Source of the DNA: Sutcliffiella horikoshii
GTDB taxonomy: Bacteria > Bacillota > Bacilli > Bacillales > Bacillaceae_I
Length of the DNA: 64,000 nucleotides
Direction: 5' to 3'
Assembly: GCF_008180725.1 (NCBI RefSeq)
Contig: NZ_VTEV01000009.1
Location: 1 to 64,000, forward strand
The position numbers were made by a program, and so were the translations under genes. This document shows, piece after piece, positions 60,618-64,000 of the stretch; within the stretch, counting starts at the first letter, position 1; each line of letters opens with the position of its first letter. The notes below the pieces were generated by a model that saw only the letters and a program-made list of their open reading frames with translations, did not search any database and had not been told where the DNA came from.

Positions 60618-61346
60618 GAGTATCCCGCTTGAGAGGACATAGGAGCAGAGTAGACCCAGGGCGGAGAGGAGGCCAACAATAGGACCTCCTTCTTCAAATG
60701 CTTCAGGCATCATGGTGGAAGCAACCATTGCGATGATCCCGCCTGCTGCAAGACCACTTACAAGATATATGTAGAGTTCATTTAATTCCTTAAAAACTAC
60801 ATAACCAAAGACCGAACTTAATGTGGTCAAAATAAAGACGATTGTCCAAAGAAACAATATTTTTTTTCTAGAATAACCATCTTTTTTAAGGCCTACGGAA
60901 CTTGACAACGCTTCGGGAATATTACTGATAAAAATCGCCAGGACAATCACCCAGCTAACCGAATTAGATTTTATCAGGCTTACCCCAATAATGACGGATT
61001 CAGGAATGGAATCCATGATCGAACCGATAAAAATCGCCATGCCAGAATGTCCTTCGCTTTTTTCCTTTGAACGTTTGCGCTCTTTTCCGCCCTTCTTTAT
61101 AATCACCATTTCTAAGAGGGTGAACAGAGCGGCCCCTATCAGAAATCCAAAAATGACATAACTGTATCCTTTTTCCGCCTCTACTTTTCCCATAAGTTCA
61201 AATGATGCGGCGCCAATAAGTACGCCGGTTCCAAAGGCCATAATGAATCCAGTTAGTTTTCGAGGGATTGGAATATATAGACCAACTATAGCTCCAAGCA
61301 ATAAAGCTCCGCCAGCAACTGCTCCCCATAACAAAGCGCCTGTCAT
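60615..61346 (-). CDS. ZIP-family-like metal transporter
   Basis: 243 residues from ATG 61346 behind CAGGTGA; upstream frame is open but lacks a site. About eight helices with a charged loop (KKGGKERKRSKEKSEGH) between helices 3 and 4, the ZIP layout. Helix 4 has MDSIPESVIIG and helix 5 NIPEALSSS: the Pro-Glu pairs are kept, but the usual His of HNxPEG is replaced by Asp. The metal and direction cannot be told; transport may be altered. Confidence 0.82.
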   Translation of the reverse strand: MTGALLWGAVAGGALLLGAIVGLYIPIPRKLTGFIMAFGTGVLIGAASFELMGKVEAEKGYSYVIFGFLIGAALFTLLEMVIIKKGGKERKRSKEKSEGHSGMAIFIGSIMDSIPESVIIGVSLIKSNSVSWVIVLAIFISNIPEALSSSVGLKKDGYSRKKILFLWTIVFILTTLSSVFGYVVFKELNELYIYLVSGLAAGGIIAMVASTMMPEAFEEGGPIVGLLSALGLLCSYVLSSGIL

Positions 61347-61473
61347 AATTTTCACCTGACTTATCATTGGAATTCTTATAGTACTAATGTGTACGAAAAA
61401 AAATACAACATACTTTAATTGTATTATTGACAAAATACAAAGGTACTTGGTTTTATTGTTAGGAGGAATGAAA

Positions 61474-62601
61474 GTGAACAGGTTTTATCCTTATGTATTG
61501 ATAACAACTGTTATCGGTTTGATATTGTTTAATATGAGCATACCCGGTTATGTTTCCGCTTTTGGGGAAAAGGAGAGGACGATACGATATTATGCACAAA
61601 CCTCTTTGGATTCTCAATATATATCCGAAATGCGAGTTACAAAGGCGGTTATTAAAGCAATAAAAAATGGGGAATGGGTTGAAATTAGCCATCCTGTTCC
61701 TCCGACAGATGTATACATTAAACTAGACAATGATAAAAAATATGCGATTGATCATCAAATGAATATTTATGACTTAAAGGAGAACAAGGCGATTTTGGAA
61801 CTGCCTGATAAGGTGGTTCATCAATTAACAAAAGATATGAAGAAACTATACAGCATTCATTATGGAGATCTGATTACGTGGAATGAAGCCAATAGCGCAT
61901 TGCCTCGTTATAGCAGCTTTACCGTACTAGATTTGGACACTGGGAGGACCTTTGAGGTTCAAAGGAGAGCAGGCTCCTATCATGCAGATGTACAACCTTT
62001 AACAAACGAAGATACGAAAATAATGAAAGAAATATACAGGGGAACATGGAGTTGGGACCGTAGGGCAATTCTCATTCTAACTCAAGACCATAAATATGCT
62101 GCCTCCATGCACGGAATGCCTCATGGAAAAGGGGCATTGCAGAACGGGTTTCCAGGTCATTTCTGTATACACTTCCAAGACAGCATCACCCATAAATCAC
62201 GAAAGATGGATCATGCACACTCCATTATGATAAAGAAAGCTGCAGGTGAATGGTTAGATCATACAGAAAAGCTGTCACCTGCAGAAATTGTGGATGCAAC
62301 CGTTTTATCCATCCACCAACATGACTGGTTTATTCTTGCATCCGTTCTTGATGATAAAAACAGGGTTCTGTTGAAAGAAAAAATAAAATTTTTGGAAGAG
62401 ATTGATCTTGTAAAAAGGCTTTCTGACTTACCTGCCGACCGAGATTATGACACGAAGCTTTACTATCCAATTACTGTAAAGTTATATATCCACAGAGATA
62501 CAACAGGTACGGAATCAAGGCAAGTCACTTTTCAACTTTACAGAGGGTCAATAGAAGAGCCGTGGACTGTTGATTTGGACAACTTAATGCAACAGCTATA
62601 A
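61474..62601 (+). CDS. Secreted hypothetical protein with Cys/His cluster
   Basis: 375 residues from GTG 61474 behind AGGAGG at 7 bases; ATG 61468 is too close to the site. A signal helix (YVLITTVIGLILFNM, then GYVSAFG) precedes a region with DVYIKLDNDKKYAIDHQMNI. A second domain has WSWDRRAILILTQ, AASMHGMPHG and GHFCIHFQDSITH followed by MDHAHSIM. The clustered His/Cys/Asp suggests an active or metal site. I recall similar blocks in other Firmicutes exported proteins but know no named function. Confidence 0.7.
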   Translation: MNRFYPYVLITTVIGLILFNMSIPGYVSAFGEKERTIRYYAQTSLDSQYISEMRVTKAVIKAIKNGEWVEISHPVPPTDVYIKLDNDKKYAIDHQMNIYDLKENKAILELPDKVVHQLTKDMKKLYSIHYGDLITWNEANSALPRYSSFTVLDLDTGRTFEVQRRAGSYHADVQPLTNEDTKIMKEIYRGTWSWDRRAILILTQDHKYAASMHGMPHGKGALQNGFPGHFCIHFQDSITHKSRKMDHAHSIMIKKAAGEWLDHTEKLSPAEIVDATVLSIHQHDWFILASVLDDKNRVLLKEKIKFLEEIDLVKRLSDLPADRDYDTKLYYPITVKLYIHRDTTGTESRQVTFQLYRGSIEEPWTVDLDNLMQQL

Positions 62602-62609
62602 GAAAAAGA

Positions 62610-62645
62610 TTGGAGGCTCCTTGACAGGCCAGGAGTCTCCTCTAC
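62610..62645 (+). terminator. Terminator between convergent genes
   Basis: GGAGGCTCCT / AGGAGTCTCC hairpin followed by a short T-rich stretch. Confidence 0.6.
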
Positions 62646-63142
62646 TTTTTAGACTTTGTTTTTATGATTTCAATCGGAACCTTGGTTATCGGAACTATTG
62701 TTTCTTTTGATATTCTTATCTCTACAATCCCATCTTGATATTTGGCCTTTGTGCTATTTCCCTTAACTATGCAAGGTAAAGTGATGGTCTGTTTGTCGCC
62801 GGAATTGGGAAAATTGTCAACAAATAAAGTAGTTGTATTATGAGAAGTTTTTATTTGGGATAGTTGGTCTTCAGATGCAACCGGAAAGCGGACAAATACT
62901 TCTTCATGTGTTTCGAATACTTTTGCCTCAAACCCCGTTTTCCTTTTTTTCTTTTTTGCTTGGGCAGATTTCAATAGGTCGAATGACTGTGCAAAAAAGT
63001 CTGTGGAACCTAACGCCTGCGGATTAGGGGGCAATTTCCCTTGCATTGCTTTTGACATCCAGTTTTCCACATCTGTTTGTTTGAATATATCCTGTTTCAT
63101 GTAATCCTTTGGAAATGGAAACATCTTGTTCCAAGGTAGCAT
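62642..63142 (-). CDS. Hsp20/alpha-crystallin-like protein (GerT/CotM type)
   Basis: 166 residues from ATG 63142 behind TTGGAGGAAT. An N-terminal aromatic segment (MLPWNKMFPFPKDYMK) and a Lys-rich patch (AQAKKKKRK) precede an alpha-crystallin-like domain (about 68-150: FEAKVFETHEEVFVRFPV ... IVEIRIS). This layout resembles B. subtilis GerT, a spore protein affecting germination and coat. Assignment to that group is by layout. Confidence 0.72.
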   Translation of the reverse strand: MLPWNKMFPFPKDYMKQDIFKQTDVENWMSKAMQGKLPPNPQALGSTDFFAQSFDLLKSAQAKKKKRKTGFEAKVFETHEEVFVRFPVASEDQLSQIKTSHNTTTLFVDNFPNSGDKQTITLPCIVKGNSTKAKYQDGIVEIRISKETIVPITKVPIEIIKTKSKK

Positions 63143-63290
63143 TTTAAATTCCTCCAATATGACTTTCTTACTCTAAACTATTCTTTTCTAATGTAATATG
63201 TTAGAACCAATTGTTTGACGTTGGCCATTTTTTTTACTATACTAAATTAATCTCGAATTCAAGATATTATTACAAAAGGAGTGGCTGATC

Positions 63291-63884
63291 ATGAAACACA
63301 TTTTTAAAAAAGGTTCCCAGCGAGTCTTACTTTTATTGCATGGAACAGGAGGAACTGAACAAGATCTTCTTCCTCTAGCAGATATGATTGACCCTCAAGC
63401 TTCTGTACTAAGTGTAAGAGGAAATGTTTCCGAAAATGGCATGCCGCGTTTCTTTAGACGTTTGTCAGAAGGAGTTTTTGACGAAGAGGATCTAATCTTT
63501 CGTACAAAAGAGCTCCATGAGTTTTTAGATGAAGCAGCAGAAAAGTATGAATTTGATCGCAACAATCTCATAGCTATTGGATATTCTAATGGTGCAAATA
63601 TTGCCGGAAGTCTGCTTTTCCATTATAAAGACACTCTAAAAGCTGCTGTTTTATATCATCCGATGGTTCCAAGAAGAGGTGTTGAAATCCCAGACTTAAG
63701 CGAAACACCAGTATTTATTGGAGCGGGGAAAAATGATCCGATTTGTCCCGCAGCAGAAACCGAAGAGCTTAGCAAGATACTAGAAGATGCAGGATCAAAA
63801 GTTGAGGTTCACTGGGAATATCAAGGGCATCAATTAACACACTCAGAAGTCCAAGCGTCAAAAAAGTGGTATGATACTATCTGA
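63291..63884 (+). CDS. Alpha/beta-hydrolase, MhqD-like carboxylesterase
   Basis: 197 residues. Oxyanion region LLHGTGGTEQDLLPLA, nucleophile in AIGYSNGAN (Ser about 100), Asp in GAGKNDPICP, and His in YQGHQLT. MhqD-type esterases are linked to quinone/catechol resistance in B. subtilis, where they lie beside dioxygenases; no such neighbour is visible here, so a general esterase role is equally likely. AAGGAG precedes the ATG. Confidence 0.88.
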   Translation: MKHIFKKGSQRVLLLLHGTGGTEQDLLPLADMIDPQASVLSVRGNVSENGMPRFFRRLSEGVFDEEDLIFRTKELHEFLDEAAEKYEFDRNNLIAIGYSNGANIAGSLLFHYKDTLKAAVLYHPMVPRRGVEIPDLSETPVFIGAGKNDPICPAAETEELSKILEDAGSKVEVHWEYQGHQLTHSEVQASKKWYDTI

Positions 63885-63888
63885 AGAA

Positions 63889-63919
63889 AGCGGAGTGAGA
63901 TAATCTTCACTCCGTTTTC
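63889..63919 (+). terminator. Intrinsic terminator after the hydrolase
   Basis: CGGAGTGA/TCACTCCG stem, eight-base loop, TTTT. Confidence 0.85.
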
Positions 63920-64000
63920 GTATTGATAAATGAGCAAACCATTTTCTTTCCATTGCTTCATATATTAAACTGAAGGAAGAAATAAAATCTGTACATACCT

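Noticed and set aside
1-64000. tRNA, rRNA, T-box or common riboswitches
   Set aside because: No cloverleaf-like sequence, no rRNA blocks and no T-box (TGGGTGG-type) signature were seen by eye; a covariance-model search would be needed to exclude weak cases.

Overview
The window comes from a low-GC, endospore-forming member of the Bacillaceae. Two germinant-receptor operons, three YjcZ-type small proteins, a spore-coat transglutaminase and long stretches of gene order shared with Bacillus subtilis (ypmQ-ypmR-ypmS; kamA-yokU-yozE-yozD-yodL-deoD-yodJ) all point this way. It is not B. subtilis itself. A Bacillus/Sutcliffiella-like species is my inference from the gene set, not a measured placement.

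Positions 1-5700: the end of an IS3-family element abuts a degenerate array of 52-bp repeats. Then come an anthrax-lethal-factor-like (PPEP-type) secreted metalloprotease, the thyA-folA-plsC cluster, a SRAP/YedK protein and a DegV-family protein. Positions 5700-11600: a PCYCGC lipoprotein, a nucleoside hydrolase and a first germinant-receptor operon (A-B-C order). Positions 11700-23900: a tightly coupled eight-gene operon joining an ABC-2 exporter to a MoxR ATPase, a DUF58 protein, two large membrane proteins with von Willebrand A domains, a GATase1-like membrane protein and a coiled-coil membrane protein with a Gly-Gln repeat. Its biological role is not known to me and it is the best candidate for an undescribed system here.

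Positions 23900-41000: an MFS transporter, sco/ypmQ-ypmR-ypmS, YjcZ genes, and a LytST-type two-component system with a CstA-type transporter (probably uptake of pyruvate or a similar nutrient, with a cre-like site at the transporter promoter). These are followed by tnrA with a perfect TnrA box, an FbpA-family gene, tgl, a COG0523 GTPase, a fused msrAB, a chemoreceptor, and a large 11-unit array of 52-bp tandem repeats.

Positions 41000-54000 hold a lysine-catabolism (kam) locus: yodT-yodS-yodR-yodQ, then yodP, a sigma-54 activator (KamR type), kamA and yokU. A consensus sigma-54 promoter lies directly before kamA and a weaker candidate before yodT. A second germinant-receptor operon (small membrane protein, B, A, C) sits inside this locus between yodQ and yodP. 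Positions 54000-64000 continue B. subtilis-like synteny (yozE, a YodN-position gene, yozD, yodL, deoD, yodJ) with several extra small ORFs, a DUF2515 protein, a ZIP-family transporter, an unrecognised secreted protein with a conserved-looking Cys/His cluster, an Hsp20-like protein and an MhqD-like hydrolase.

Intergenic DNA is rich in repeats: the two 52-bp arrays, a 20-21 bp TTGATATATC array, a TTCGGTCAA-type array, and three or four copies of the widespread Bacillus GC-rich intergenic repeat. Most operons end in clear intrinsic terminators.
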